Of a DNA stretch of 64,000 nt, positions 9,791 through 20,904 are shown piece by piece. The notes under the pieces are model-generated. The model saw only the letters and a list, made by a program, of their open reading frames with translations. It was not told the DNA's origin and made no database searches. Origin of the DNA: Gerris lacustris. Lineage: Eukaryota > Arthropoda > Insecta > Hemiptera > Gerridae. The DNA is taken from contig OX578282.1 of NCBI GenBank assembly GCA_951217055.1, forward strand, positions 41,406,329 to 41,470,328, in the 5' to 3' direction. Numbering within the stretch: position 1 is the stretch's first letter; every line of letters starts with the position of its first letter. The position numbers and the translations under genes are program-made.

Positions 9791-12700
9791 AAATAATATA
9801 CCTAAATGGTTTTAGCTTTCCGATGATGTAGCATTTATTCATTTAAAATAATAAATTGTGGCATATTCTCGCTTAGTAAAACAATTTTAATGTTTCTTAA
9901 CGGTAGTGTATACCCCCTTCAAATTAAATTAAATACATTAAAAATAACATACTCCGTTGTGAAGCTTGGGCTTTATATGAAGCTGAATTAATATGTATGT
10001 ATCAAATCTAACTCACATTGTTTGTCTTGTAAGAAATTTGCTAAGCAGAGACATGTTTTATTTCAGCGCATGCAAAATCATAGCTTCACCTTTAGCTTCA
10101 AAACACTTTTGTCCAGTAGATCAATCAATATTTATAAATCCTTTTTTCCAGTTTTTTACAGAAATTAAAATTAAAATCCAATTGACTTTTAAAATATGAA
10201 TTAGAATTAAAGGAATAAATAGCTTATTAAAAAAAAAATATAAAAAAATAAATAAATAAATAACATATAATTAGACAACAAATATTCATGAAACGACAAG
10301 AAAATAAACTATCATATTATTTATAATCTTATGGCTGTATGGCTATCAAAGCCCATGCCAAAAAAAAACTCATTAGTATATTCAAGGGCTAGCTCCCCCC
10401 CCTCCCCCCCCCCCGGGGTCGGCCCTGGAACTAGAAAAATTCTCTTTTTGACGAAAGACCCTAAAATCCAAACTGATTTAGATAGAATTAACGCTCAACA
10501 CAAATCCTTGGAAGTAGAAAGTTGATTTTATAGAGGGGGTTAATACGAATTGAATTTGACATTATCAAGCGAATTGAGGTAAAGCAAAATTCTAAGAGAG
10601 CTTCGTAAACCACCAAATCTTATCCTTCTGGTTGGACTCGACATAAGCGAGAAGCATGCTACACAGATGGTTTAAGGTGCAGCATAGACTAAATTTAGCA
10701 TTTCGATTTAATATTCGAATAAAACAAAGCGAAAAATGTTCAGTTCAACCTAGCAACACATGATAATTAATATAAGTTAAGTTAAATTAATAAAAGTTAA
10801 CTCAAGCATACGGGGATGGTGTAGTTATCATGTGCAGGATTACTTGCCAGGTCTACTTAGTATGATACCAAAAACTAAATACATCGAATAAATAATAAAG
10901 GTAGACTGCCACGGCCATTGAACAAAGGAAATTATACATTCAAAGTATTAAAGAGCTTTTTCTATATCTCGGCACATTACTAACCGGCGACAATAGTTTA
11001 AGAAAATATTCACAAGGAATTAATGAAGGAATAATGGACGGAGCTTAGATCAATCAGTTGGTCATTAGAACTACTTGGTAAAACAACATCTAACTTAGTT
11101 TTCCAAAAAAACCTGAAATTAAAACAGGGTTTAATGACTCCATTTCATGCCTCTTATCAGAGTAAGTAGAAATCTCTAACGTTTACAATACGAGATATTA
11201 GAGTGAAAAAAAAAAAAAAAAAAAAAAAATCGGTTGAATAAAAAGATATATTCGAAGGAAAATATTTTTTTATGCAATTTATATATTTTCTGCTATGAAA
11301 TGTTGCTATAAACATCTTAGGAACAGGCTTGTAATTTTATTATATAGGAAAATCCACTTTGGTGTCCACTTTGTATATTACCTAGTAGATCTATATACGC
11401 TTATAGAGCTTTTGTCTAAAATTTGTTTAACAAATATTTAGCAGACGAGTAAAATATAAAATTTTTAGCTGGAAGGTTTTATTAAGAGTAGAATTACATT
11501 TTTGCTTTAATTATAAAAGCAGCGCAATTCCTTTGAAATCCATGCTATTTGCACATTTCAACTGAGATTTTTTTTTTGTAACATTCAAGCTTTCTTTATT
11601 TACTACAAAAAATTAAATGTTATATGGGTTGATTCAGTTTAAAACCAAATTTATAAGGGGGTGCCATTGTCGTTTGAAAATAAATTCTCTACTTTTCTTA
11701 ATAATCTAGTTATTGCAGCACAAATTACATATATTATTAAAATTCTTATTTATAAAAATAGTTTATCAATTAAAATCTCAATTTTCTAATATTTTCGTAA
11801 AGTGACATAAATTAAAGAAATTAATATTTATACATTTCTGTTTTTATTTATTTATCTTAAAAAATGCAATGGCCGACGTTATGTCATAATAATAAGAGGG
11901 GTAATGTGGGCGTTTCCTATTCCTCCCAAAATAAACAAGGGGTTGAAAAAAACTTGTGAAAAGCAGCGCTATCTCTGGAGAGAAGGTGACAACACAACTC
12001 ACTCCCGCGGGCTCTTAATAACCGTCATAAATCAAGATGACGGATGGTAAAAAGTTTTATTTGTAAGCACCCAGGGGCTAAAAACCTACCTACAAAATTT
12101 CAAAGACAGTCAGTGGTATTTGGATTGTACGTGTTTATTGAGAGTCAGTGAAATTGCTAATAATGAGTAAAATTATTTAGGTCCAAGAGCTTTTTTAATT
12201 TCGTTTCAATCTTTTAGCTTGTTTATTTAGGATTTTATAAAACAAATAGAGTTCAAATTTAATGCTTCGATGTTAATTCTAGGCTGTGTAATATAATGCA
12301 TTTAGATTTAAAATTACGTGTAATAATTCTAGTTAATCTGATAATGGAGTTAAGCCTACGAGTAGTGGAGTTACATGCAGTTAATTTCAGTCGAGTTAAA
12401 ATTGTAGACTCACTCTTTACTAGTTTTAAATTTATTGCTCACTTCCTTTACCTATTTAATTTTGAAGCAATATTTTACGGCATTAATAGAACACTGGAAT
12501 GAATATGGCAAAACGAAGAACTAAGACTATCTAATATATTATAATAAGCACGTGCACCATAACTGTTTACGAGTACGGCTTACTATACGAGCTACATTAT
12601 ATATTTACGAATACTTATATATCACACGAATATATTTATATCCTACGAGATACCAAGAAATTTTTGTCGTCTTGATAATATGCAAAACAGTTGCCCTTAA

Positions 12701-12960
12701 AGTTATCGTTGTTCGACATTTTGGCATTTATTACCGAAAATCATAGAATTTTAAATAGCTAATTCGTGTCTCATATTATATATCTCATTTAGTTTTAAAT
12801 ATTTTTATTTTCTTCTATGTAAAACGTTCAATCAATAAATTTAATAAAAGAAAGAAGATGTATGTTACATTACCCTTGGCTATAAATCAATGTGCCGCAG
12901 ATGGGTAACATGTGGCCACATATCGTAGAATATAATACTCATATAAACACACCCACATAT
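9791..12960. other. Gene-poor AT-rich interval
   Basis: No frame with recognisable protein similarity. It contains a C-rich tract at 10391-10420 followed by GGGGTCGGCCCTGG, which resembles a TE terminus, and an A run at about 11205-11229. Nothing else is recognised. Confidence 0.4.
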
Positions 12961-12969
12961 GCATATATT

Positions 12970-12975
12970 TATATA

Positions 12976-13045
<70 letters not shown>

Positions 13046-13072
13046 TATATATGTATATATAATTATATATAT
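12970..13072. repeat. (TA)n microsatellite
   Basis: About 100 bp of alternating T and A with a few GTA interruptions. Confidence 0.95.
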
Positions 13073-13239
13073 ACACCTGCCTTAGCTTCGCCTCGGCAGT
13101 TAATTTACAAAGCCTCTGGCTTGGAGGCTTACTTATTTACTCGTCAATTAAATACATTTTTCCTCCAGAAGGGAGAAAACATTAGGTTTCCACCCTAGTT
13201 TATAGGGAGGAAATGATCCCATTACAGCCTAGTTGTGAC

Positions 13240-13298
13240 AATCGTGGCGGAAAGTAAAAATCGTGGCGGAAAGTAAAAATCGTGGTGGAAAGTAACAG
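13240..13298 (+). repeat. Three-copy 20-bp tandem repeat
   Basis: The unit AATCGTGGCGGAAAGTAAAA occurs three times head to tail; the third copy carries GGTGG instead of GGCGG. Near-identity indicates a recent expansion. Confidence 0.85.
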
Positions 13299-13949
13299 TA
13301 GAGCCAACTTATTATTCTTTAAAAATCAGTGTTGCCTGTTTTGTAACTATGTAGTAGCAGTTTTTTTAACTGAATGACTCGACTGGTTAACAGCTTTTTT
13401 AAAATATATTAGAGTTTAAATAACACATACTTTTGATTGCCGTGATACTATAATTTTTATCGTCATTTTAAATGTCGTATGACTTCATAACTGAGTTTAA
13501 ACAAGACTTTTAGAAAAGAGGTAGGTTACGTCTAATCAGGTTATATTTATGTTTTTGATTTCTCGTATTTTAGAGAAATAAACACAAATAAATTAAATAT
13601 TATTATTAGTCATTTTTTAGTATTAATAAACATTTGAATTATTATTATAGTTACATAGTTATAGAAAGTTATTATAGAAATCATAGAAATCATAGTTGTA
13701 ATTGATGAATTGCACATTTAATTTACATTATTTTTTTATTTTTTTTACTATAAGATGTTATAAAACTTTTTTATTGTTTTTAAAAGTCATTGTTAAAATT
13801 GAAGGAATAAACATTTGTAAATTTAGTTATTAATACCTAAATAAATAGATAAATCAAAATTTTAGGTTTTATTTGTATTGATTTTCTCCCTTCTTGATGA
13901 AAAATCTTGTACGTACCACGAGAGCAAAAAGTCATAGTACCCTCGCTAT

Positions 13950-14090
13950 AATTAACTCCCTCGGCTATGCCTCGGGATTAAACTTCATGATTCCGGAGGC
14001 GCAGCCGAGGGAACCAACTAAATAACTCCCTCGGCTACGCCTCGGGATTTAGACAGTATGGTTCCCTCGGCTACGCCTCAGGAACCAACC
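13950..14090. repeat. Clustered CCCTCGGCTACGCCTCGGGA units
   Basis: Four copies of a near-palindromic GC-rich unit, CCCTCGGCTACGCCTCGGG, lie within 130 bp: at about 13958, 13992 (inverted), 14027 and 14061. Each can fold as a hairpin. A related string (CTTCGCCTCGGCAG) occurs near 13086. The high C+G contrasts sharply with its surroundings. Function and class are unknown; it is probably the terminal or internal repeat of a non-autonomous element. Confidence 0.7.
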
Positions 14091-14271
14091 AAAACGCTCA
14101 GGGTGTAATGACTTTGTTTCCTCCCTTGGTGCGTAAATAACTATTGCTGGCTAGTTACATAAATTACTATTTTCCGATTTCACGGAAATTTTTTTTTTTT
14201 CTTTATCTTTTTAATCATATACTGCCTTTTGCAGTCTTTGCAGAAGCGTGGGGTAATAATATAATAGTACA

Positions 14272-14586
14272 TTACGCGTCGAGTGCGGAAAGTAGCATTT
14301 TGCATGCGAGTGATGTGTGGAGTTTGCACCCGAGTGACAGCGAGGGTAGTAAAACCACAAGAGCAATGCAAAATGCCGTTTTCGCACGAGTTGCGTACCG
14401 TACTTTATCTACGATTGTTAGAATTAAATAATAAATACAGGAAAAAATAAACTTGCTATATGTAAGTTCGTATCTCTCTCTTGATAAAGATGGCATTAAT
14501 TCTTGAGTTGTATTTTTTGCCGAATTAATTATTTCTGGAGGAGTATCATTCTCCACATTTTCATCAAAGTCACTTGATTCACTCAA
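14272..14586 (-). pseudogene. Tyrosine-recombinase-like (Crypton-type) N-terminal fragment
   Basis: The minus frame begins with a TTG codon where an ATG would be expected, reads LSESSDFDENVEN, then an acidic/proline stretch, then SRERYELTYSKF. An acidic N-terminus followed by a P-x-x-SRxRYExxYxKF segment is, from memory, the start of insect Crypton-derived tyrosine recombinases (DUF3504 / ZMYM-like proteins). The homology-like part ends near 14440. The rest of the frame (14272-14430) overlaps a repeat-like stretch with no similarity to the family. No recombinase catalytic residues are present. It is a truncated relic with a lost start codon. Confidence 0.45.
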
Positions 14587-14687
14587 TTGTTTTTCACAAA
14601 AAACTCGATATAAACAGTTACTTTAATAAAAGAACAGCAAATTAGTTTTGTTAAATGTAAACAAACTCGCTGATCGTGCGTATAAAG

Positions 14688-14743
14688 CTGAAGAATTCCT
14701 CTTCTTTACCGCCCTAGGGTGGTAAAGAAGAGGAATTCTTCAG
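14688..14743. repeat. 56-bp near-perfect palindrome
   Basis: Two 23-bp arms (14688-14710 and 14721-14743) are exact reverse complements, beginning CTGAAGAATTCCTCTTC, with a 10-bp centre GCCCTAGGGT that is palindromic except for its outer pair. It lies about 100 bp upstream of the recombinase-like fragment on that fragment's strand. Confidence 0.9.
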
Positions 14744-15019
14744 AACTATGAGACGCGCATGCGCAATGAATACAAGTACGTAAAGAATCACTTTCTACGC
14801 ATCTAAACAATGTTTATATTTCGTATCAATTGTAGATAAAAAGATTTATAGTGATATATGAATATAACTAGGTAATATTACTATTATACCCATAGGTAAT
14901 ACTCATATAGTGGTAAAGTCAATACCATACCACAATGAGGAAACCAAAAACATTATTTCAGTTTAAATTAAGACTAAACTTAGTTTTTTTTTGCACTAAA
15001 GTAAACAGGACTACTTTTA

Positions 15020-16122
15020 AATCTGTCCGATACAACTAAAGCTAAAATTTCGCTTATACAATTACATACTTACTTACAGCCTATAATGATGAACCATTTA
15101 ATTTTCTACAATATTTTCTACAACAATTATTACTCTTCTATTTTTGACATTAGATTAAATCAGCCAAGGCTGTGGAACTAAACTTTCGCATGTACAATTA
15201 CAATTACATACTAACTTAAAGCCTATAGTTATCCATTAATTAGTTCTTTCGAGTTTTCGTAATTATTATTAATTGATTATTATTATTGAACATTTCATCA
15301 AAATTAACCTTGATTTTAATTTTTAATTTACCATACCCAGCGGGGAATCCCTTTGCTTTTATATTTATTTTCTTAGAAACTGTATAGATGATTAGATTCG
15401 TACTTAAATGGACTACTTTTAGAATTTTGCTTCCGAGCTTACCGAAGGTAACGGAAGCTATGTGATAGTTTCGAAGAACGAAAAAATTTTAGGTCTCCGA
15501 TTTTAAAAATTCCTATAGCTTCAAAAGTACTTATCTGATTTGAATGAAACTTTTATAGTTTATCGAAAGTAACCCGCAGATGGCCACAGATTAATTTGAA
15601 CAGTCTACGCTCTTTAAATTTTGCTAAATTGATACTTTAATTCGTGTAAAAAATCTAAACAATTTTGACAGATTAAAAGAAACGGGGGAAACAATTAAAC
15701 CAATTTGACAATAATGACTTTTAAAAGCATAAAATCAATAAAGTTCGTGGATAGGATGCGAGGAAGCTAACTGCCACACCAATTGACAGTCTATTTTAAT
15801 CAATATTCGAGAATTATTTTTTCAGTATTTTTTTTTATGTTAGCGCTCCCAAATATGGAGTTAAATTTCACGTTTCGATTTTCCTCGGGGTATAATTATT
15901 CTTTACCTCAGGGCCAATTTTTATCAAAATCGGCTTACTAGATTATGCGTCTGCACAGACGACAGTTTCCAGACTACAGATGGCCGAAAGATATTTAAAA
16001 TAAAAACATTATTGAACTTGGGAACTTAAAACGTGCAAATTCATGAAAATACCCAAATAAATTTTTCCACCACCGTAATACTTGCTCTTTATATGTATAC
16101 TAAGTGTATGAGAAAGTAAAAA
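15020..16122 (+). repeat. Diverged/composite copy of repeat family A
   Basis: Family A landmarks appear in order but interrupted: ATCTGTCCGATACAACTAAAG, the GAACATTTCATCAAA block, a CCCAGCGGGGAATCCC segment, then TTTTTATCAAAATCGGC, CTGCACAGACGACAG, and the terminal TACTTGCTCTTTATATG...GAGAAAGTAAAAA. A foreign block at about 15420-15780 begins with GCTTCCGAGCTTACCGAAGG and ends near GGATGCGAGGAAGCTA, matching strings at 57413 and 56920. It therefore looks like family A with another repeat inserted. Confidence 0.55.
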
Positions 16123-16174
16123 TGTAATGTATTTTAAAAAAGTTTTCTTGATTCCTATCATTGGTCGTACCTCG

Positions 16175-16230
16175 GAACTTTTCCTCACTTCGGAGGCCAC
16201 TAAAGTGGCCTCCGAAGTGAGGAAAAGTTC
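16175..16230. repeat. 56-bp perfect hairpin palindrome
   Basis: The two 28-base arms at 16175-16202 and 16203-16230 are exact inverted copies apart from a 2-base AA loop at the centre. They begin GAACTTTTCCTCACTTCGG. It is followed by A-rich direct repeats of TTCTGCAAAAAACTG (16229-16290). Confidence 0.9.
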
Positions 16231-16315
16231 TGCAAAAAAACTCTGCAAGAAACTGAAAAAAGTTCTGCAAAAAACTGAAAAAACTCTGCTGCTTTGCAGC
16301 AGGAGGAAGCAGCAT

Positions 16316-16350
16316 TGGGTGTGGTCAGTGCTTGGATGGCTGACCGTTAA
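16316..16350 (+). pseudogene. 5S-rRNA-like fragment
   Basis: GGTCAGTGCTTGGATGGCTG followed by ACCGTT resembles the 3' half of eukaryotic 5S rRNA, where a G-T-x-A-G-T-A-C-T-T-G-G-A-T-G-G-G-x-G-A-C-C-G string covers loop E and helix IV (part of the TFIIIA/C-box region). Only about 30 bases fit and the rest of 5S is missing, so it is not a working gene. It may be the remnant of a 5S-derived SINE head, or chance resemblance. Confidence 0.4.
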
Positions 16351-18082
16351 ACTAACTGATTTTTTTTTATTGTAATTTTTCAAAAAAAATATTATTTTAG
16401 GCACTTTATTTAATTATTTGAATTTTGACGGCATTTTGTAAGATGTAAACTAACTTTGACGTTTAACAAAAGTATCGCACTAATTAATAATTATGTTCCC
16501 TTATAACTTTTAAACTAATTAATGGAATTTCATCAGGTATTTTTATATTTGTTCCTTATTTTTTACCGGTTCCAACGATATGGTGTATGCCAAAAACGTA
16601 TTTACACTTTCGGTATTATTAACTGTCAAAGTTTCAAAATTCAAAAATCGATAACTTCAAAATGGCGGCCAATATCAAAATTAAATTTGGTAGATTTGTT
16701 TCTCATGCAGAGAGGTACATTCGTGCCAAATTTCAGCTATCGATAGCACCACTTTGCGATTTTTTTAAAAATTATTTACTGACTCAGCAAACTGGGTTCA
16801 AGATGGCGGAGAATGTCGATATTCCGGGCGGCACAACTATAAGTAAAAGGACTGAATTTTCTGCCGTTTCAACTCTCTAGGTTAAATACCCTGGGCGCTA
16901 CAATGATAACACGTATACATACACACATTCAGACGGCATGCTGAAAACCACTCAGGAGGTCTTGAAAACACCCTAAATTGATAATTCAGTTGAAATCTCG
17001 AACAAAAATAAATGTTGTATGAAAACATAACTTATCCTACCAATGGTGAGGAAAAAGGAGAAAAAAATAGGTTACAAAGATATAAGATATTCAGAGATAA
17101 TGCAAACCTATCATGAAAATTTGAGTTTTGAAATTTTAATATTTATTTTGAGAAGAAAAATTATTTATAGACGAATTATTTAGTCTTAGTTTGAACATGT
17201 TTTGTAAAATTTTATTTCTTCTTATTTTCAGTAAATAAAGGAGGTATATTTGGTTATTTGACGGTCGTTTTCGTTCTATACCGGTATTATTGGACAAGAG
17301 AAGCAAATATTTTATAAGGTTTTCCTCGTGCCTAGAAGCGAGAAGGTATTTATTTGCATTTTTTATTCTCTTATTTATGAATAAAGATATTTCTCAAATA
17401 ATATTGAAAATTGAGGCAACAAGAAGCGTGGTTTATGAAAGATTAGTATGTGTATTTTCTCCACGTGGCTAGCTAGGCACGTGGAGTATAAGTTGTTTGG
17501 GAACATGAGCTTCAAACTGTTTAGTTCAGGTACGTTGTTATTACAGCGTAGGTTGGGTTGATCGCTGAGCCATAATCGCTCGGCCATCATTACCACCGGA
17601 GAGTTGTGCTTAAAAGCGACTCTTCTGTCAGTAAGGTGTTAACTTTTGACAAATAAGTGGTAGTGAGTTTAATTAAAAGGATAAAATTATATTTAAAATA
17701 CCTTAACAAGTAGCTTTGATAAGTTTTTCTTCCTTATCGGAAGATCGATAGAATCGGAAGAAAATTATTGAAGTTTTGGCTGAGACATATTTCATGGAAA
17801 CTACGATCTACACAGTGCACTGTTCAATTAACACTCAGTGACTGAGGTTATGTATACTCAGGAACCAGACTCCTGCGATTATCGCTAGCGACTTTAGTCA
17901 TAATAGCTCGAGGAAAACGGAATCATATAAAACAATACTAAGCAGTATCCGCGATGATCGCTGAGCGAATCATCGCCCAGCATACTATTATTTTACGAAT
18001 GGTTTCATAAGGGAATTGTGTGGTTATTTGGACTGTTTAGATTCCTAGTGGGGGTTACTCTTATTTTTATTCAACATTAAAT
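16351..18082. other. Interval with repeat scraps only
   Basis: Contains AAGATGGCGG/AAAATGGCGGCC motifs near 16661 and 16801 and GTGCCAAATTTCAGCTATCG near 16723, resembling the element at 61479-62070. There is a short inverted repeat CTCCACGTG...CACGTGGAG at 17459-17486. Two copies of GATCGCTGAGC occur near 17560 and 17956. No recognisable gene. Confidence 0.4.
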
Positions 18083-18532
18083 GTGCATATACGTTTAAAA
18101 TTAATACGGGACAATCTGCGGGCTACTTTTGACAAACCATCCAAATGTACTTTTAAAGATACAGGTGATAATAAAAAAAGTGTGTGTGTGAATCCAGAAG
18201 AGAAAGAAATAGGCGCAGAACTTACTTACTGGAGATCACATCCAATAAAGTGGCTTCGGATTATCTGTCCTGTAATAACCTTATTATGTGTTGATTTGGA
18301 CGTAAAACAAACAGAAAAACAAAAAATGAATTGGCAGAGAATGTTGAAATTAATAGGTGTCCAACAATGGGCTAATTATGACCTATCATCTAAATTTCAT
18401 AAAAACTGTGGTTTTCAAATAATTGTTGTTGAACGGCATGAAACAAAACTTTTCTCTGGTGGTCTTCAGAATGACCACAATGCTTCCGTTACTTTCGGTA
18501 AGCCGGGATTAGAAGGTGGGGTAAATAATTAG
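18083..18532 (+). CDS. Orphan 149-codon frame, unknown
   Basis: This is the second-longest open frame in the window. It starts at ATG 18083, and the product is hydrophilic with a short hydrophobic stretch (LRIICPVITLLCVDLD, about residues 58-73) and three cysteines in the first 75 residues. I recognise no domain. The last 15 or so codons run through GCTTCCGTTACTTTCGGTAAG, a motif found in dispersed repeats here, so the 3' end at least is repeat-derived. In DNA this AT-rich a frame of this length can arise by chance. It may be an exon of a TE or a decayed gene. Confidence 0.2.
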   Translation: MHIRLKLIRDNLRATFDKPSKCTFKDTGDNKKSVCVNPEEKEIGAELTYWRSHPIKWLRIICPVITLLCVDLDVKQTEKQKMNWQRMLKLIGVQQWANYDLSSKFHKNCGFQIIVVERHETKLFSGGLQNDHNASVTFGKPGLEGGVNN

Positions 18533-18851
18533 GTAGGGAGAGGAAGGCGAAGAGTTATCTGTGTTTGTTTTCGGGCTAAGCAGTTCATGGCGGAGTAACG
18601 TTACGTAGTATTACTGTTCGTTAGTTCTTCGATGTACTCTATCTGTTGAAGAATACTTAACTCTTTTGTAGCTGTATAAAAACCATGGATTATAATGTCA
18701 AATATATGTTTGCAATGAATCTCTTCTATACCATTCAATACCGTATCTTGTAATGTTATTTAACCCAAATTAATATTGGTTTTCTAATTATTTGCAACAA
18801 TCGGATTTTGACAATTCTACCGTTTGTGTATTGGATTTATTTATTTATTGT

Positions 18852-18989
18852 GTTTTAATTTAAATCAAATTATAATTATTATTAACTACGGGAAACAGAC
18901 AGAGAAAAATACACTCCAGCGCTGGAGTGTATTTTTCTCTGTCTGTTTCCCGTAGTTAATAATTATTATAATTTGATTTAAATTAAAAC
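18852..18989. repeat. 138-bp near-perfect palindrome without spacer
   Basis: The sequence folds exactly about 18920/18921 (centre CCAGCGCTGG). Arms of 69 bases run outward through GTGTATTTTTCTCTGTCTG and TTTCCCGTAGTTAAT to GATTTAAATTAAAAC. By eye the arms match except for one small difference in the ATAATTATTATTA segment. There is no loop. Confidence 0.9.
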
Positions 18990-19139
18990 TTAATCTTTCT
19001 GTACGAATACTGTATGAATACTACCAAAATCGTAAAATATTATTTATTGTGTATAAATTAATTTGTTCTGAAAGTAATTTTTTTAATTTATTATCTATAA
19101 ATAACAAGACTTACAACTCTTAACTATTTTAGTGTTATG

Positions 19140-19420
19140 AACGTGTTGCAATCGTTAATTAATATATTTTTGTACTTTCTCACGTACGTAGTATATATAA
19201 AGAAATTATATGACGACGCGAAAATTCGACTTCGTTGGATTAACACTTTTTATGTTTCAACACTTTTTAAGACTCCAAAAAAGTAGTTTCAAAAAAGCTG
19301 TTTGTGTAAACGAGCGAAGCCTAAACTTCTGGGTCGATTCCAATGACATTTGGTGTATAATTTCAGAAAAATCATACCCGAAGTAAAATCAAAAAATTAA
19401 TTGTATTTAAATTTTGAGGC
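19140..19420 (-). repeat. Partial family A copy, inverted
   Basis: The terminal TACTTTCTC motif at about 19173 is followed by GCGAAAATTCGAC, a GACTCCAAAAAAGTAG block, and CGAAGCCTAAACTTCTGGG. These are the reverse complement of family A's 3' half. It truncates near 19400. Confidence 0.6.
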
Positions 19421-19777
19421 TTTTAAATCTATTATTTACTTTATTTAAATAACATTTTAAAAACCTAAGTATTTTTTCCCGGGAAAAAATGTAGTTTCCT
19501 AGATATGCCTAGTTATAAATCTGCTATGCTATAAATACAAACGACATATAAATCACCTAAAGAACACTTTTTAAATATGTTTAAAAATTAGTGATTAAAT
19601 TATATTTTATTGAATTTAAATACGGTAGGACAATTGAGTTTTTTCGAATTTTTGTTAATGATTCATGTCAAAAACTTAGTAACAATAATTGTGAATGTAA
19701 CAACAGTCAGATTCTAATAAAGTGTGAAGCTTGTGCCTCAGTGGTTTTTACAAAGCAATTCTGTTTAATAATATGAT

Positions 19778-19890
<113 letters not shown>

Positions 19891-20048
19891 GTATAATTTA
19901 TGCGTGAGAATTTTACTGGCAGAATGCACTTAATTTTTGGTTAGAACAAGTGTTACACCCAGAAAACGTTATACCAAATTTTTTTTGCCATTGTTTCATT
20001 TTCAGTTCAAACCAGAGAGAACAAAGTTTCCTATGAGAATTTCTTTTT

Positions 20049-20069
20049 TTGGGGGGGGGGGGGGGGGGG
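20049..20069. repeat. Poly-G tract
   Basis: About 20 consecutive G on the plus strand following TTTCTTTTTTT. Similar G/C runs occur at 524, 1416, 52331 and 53125. Confidence 0.9.
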
Positions 20070-20591
20070 TGTTCATGTTGGTTTCTCTCGGGTGATGTTA
20101 AAGTTGCTTCTCCATCCGGAAAAAGAAAAATTAGGGAAGCATTTTTGTTACAAAAAACAAAAAAAAATACAGGACTGAAATACGACTAAAAGGGGTAAGA
20201 ATTCCAATTACTCTTTGTCACATAACCGAGTAAACAGAGTGGAAAATTAAATTTAAAGTGTTAAAAAGTTAGTTGGGACAGAAAAAGAACAACAAAAATA
20301 GAATGTTATAACTGAAGGACTAATGGTCACTCTGGTTACTCAACACTAGGGAAAAATAGTAATTTGATAAAAACCTATGTCAGGACAGTGTAGTATCAAA
20401 TGCTACAAATGTTTTTAATAAACGCATTTCTAATGTTGCAGTTTTGCAATTAAATCGGTAGCATTTTTGTTTTATACTTATTCATTTAACGGTGGCGTTT
20501 CTTATATCTACTGCTATTTAAAATTACAGTTAATATAATTTAAAAAAAAAAAAAAAAAACTAATTTCCTCATTTCATGGAAAGACATTGAA

Positions 20592-20771
20592 TCATGGATT
20601 CAATGCCCCTCCGTGGGCTAGCACTACCCCACGGGGTCTACGGCATTCCTGCCTCCAATCCTGTAACCCAATCTGAACAGCCAATTTAGTTCTGGCCCTT
20701 CTGGTAACTCTGAGTCCAACCTCTAGAGCCCGACAATTAGTATACACTTGTCTAATTGATATAGTATACAT
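20592..20771 (-). pseudogene. Short basic 59-codon frame, possible TE remnant
   Basis: From ATG at 20771 the minus strand stays open for 59 codons to TGA at 20592. The product is Arg-rich (RALEVGLRVTRRARTKLAVQ, then WRQECRRPRGVV), and the C+G is well above the surroundings, which is unusual for a chance frame here. I do not recognise the family. It lies next to a LINE fragment on the opposite strand, so a retrotransposon origin is plausible but unproven. Confidence 0.3.
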
Positions 20772-20904
20772 TGATGTTGATGGATCTTAAGGTGTAAAAT
20801 TATAAAACATTAATCCATTTTGATTACCATTTGGTTCGCCAGCAGCTCAGATATAGTTTTATATCAAATTTAGATATTGTGTATTGTGTATGTAGGGAGG
20901 TGGG

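Noticed and set aside
13240..13298. CRISPR-like repeat array
   Set aside because: The copies are directly abutting without spacers, and this is a eukaryotic genome.
14144..14431. 95-codon plus-strand frame
   Set aside because: It is largely antisense to the recombinase-like fragment frame and to the repeat-like GTGCGGAAAGTAGC stretch.
16009..16404. 131-codon minus-strand frame
   Set aside because: It runs straight through the perfect palindrome and the A-rich repeats, which explains the mirrored FLTSEAT...VASEVRKSSE peptide; not a real gene.
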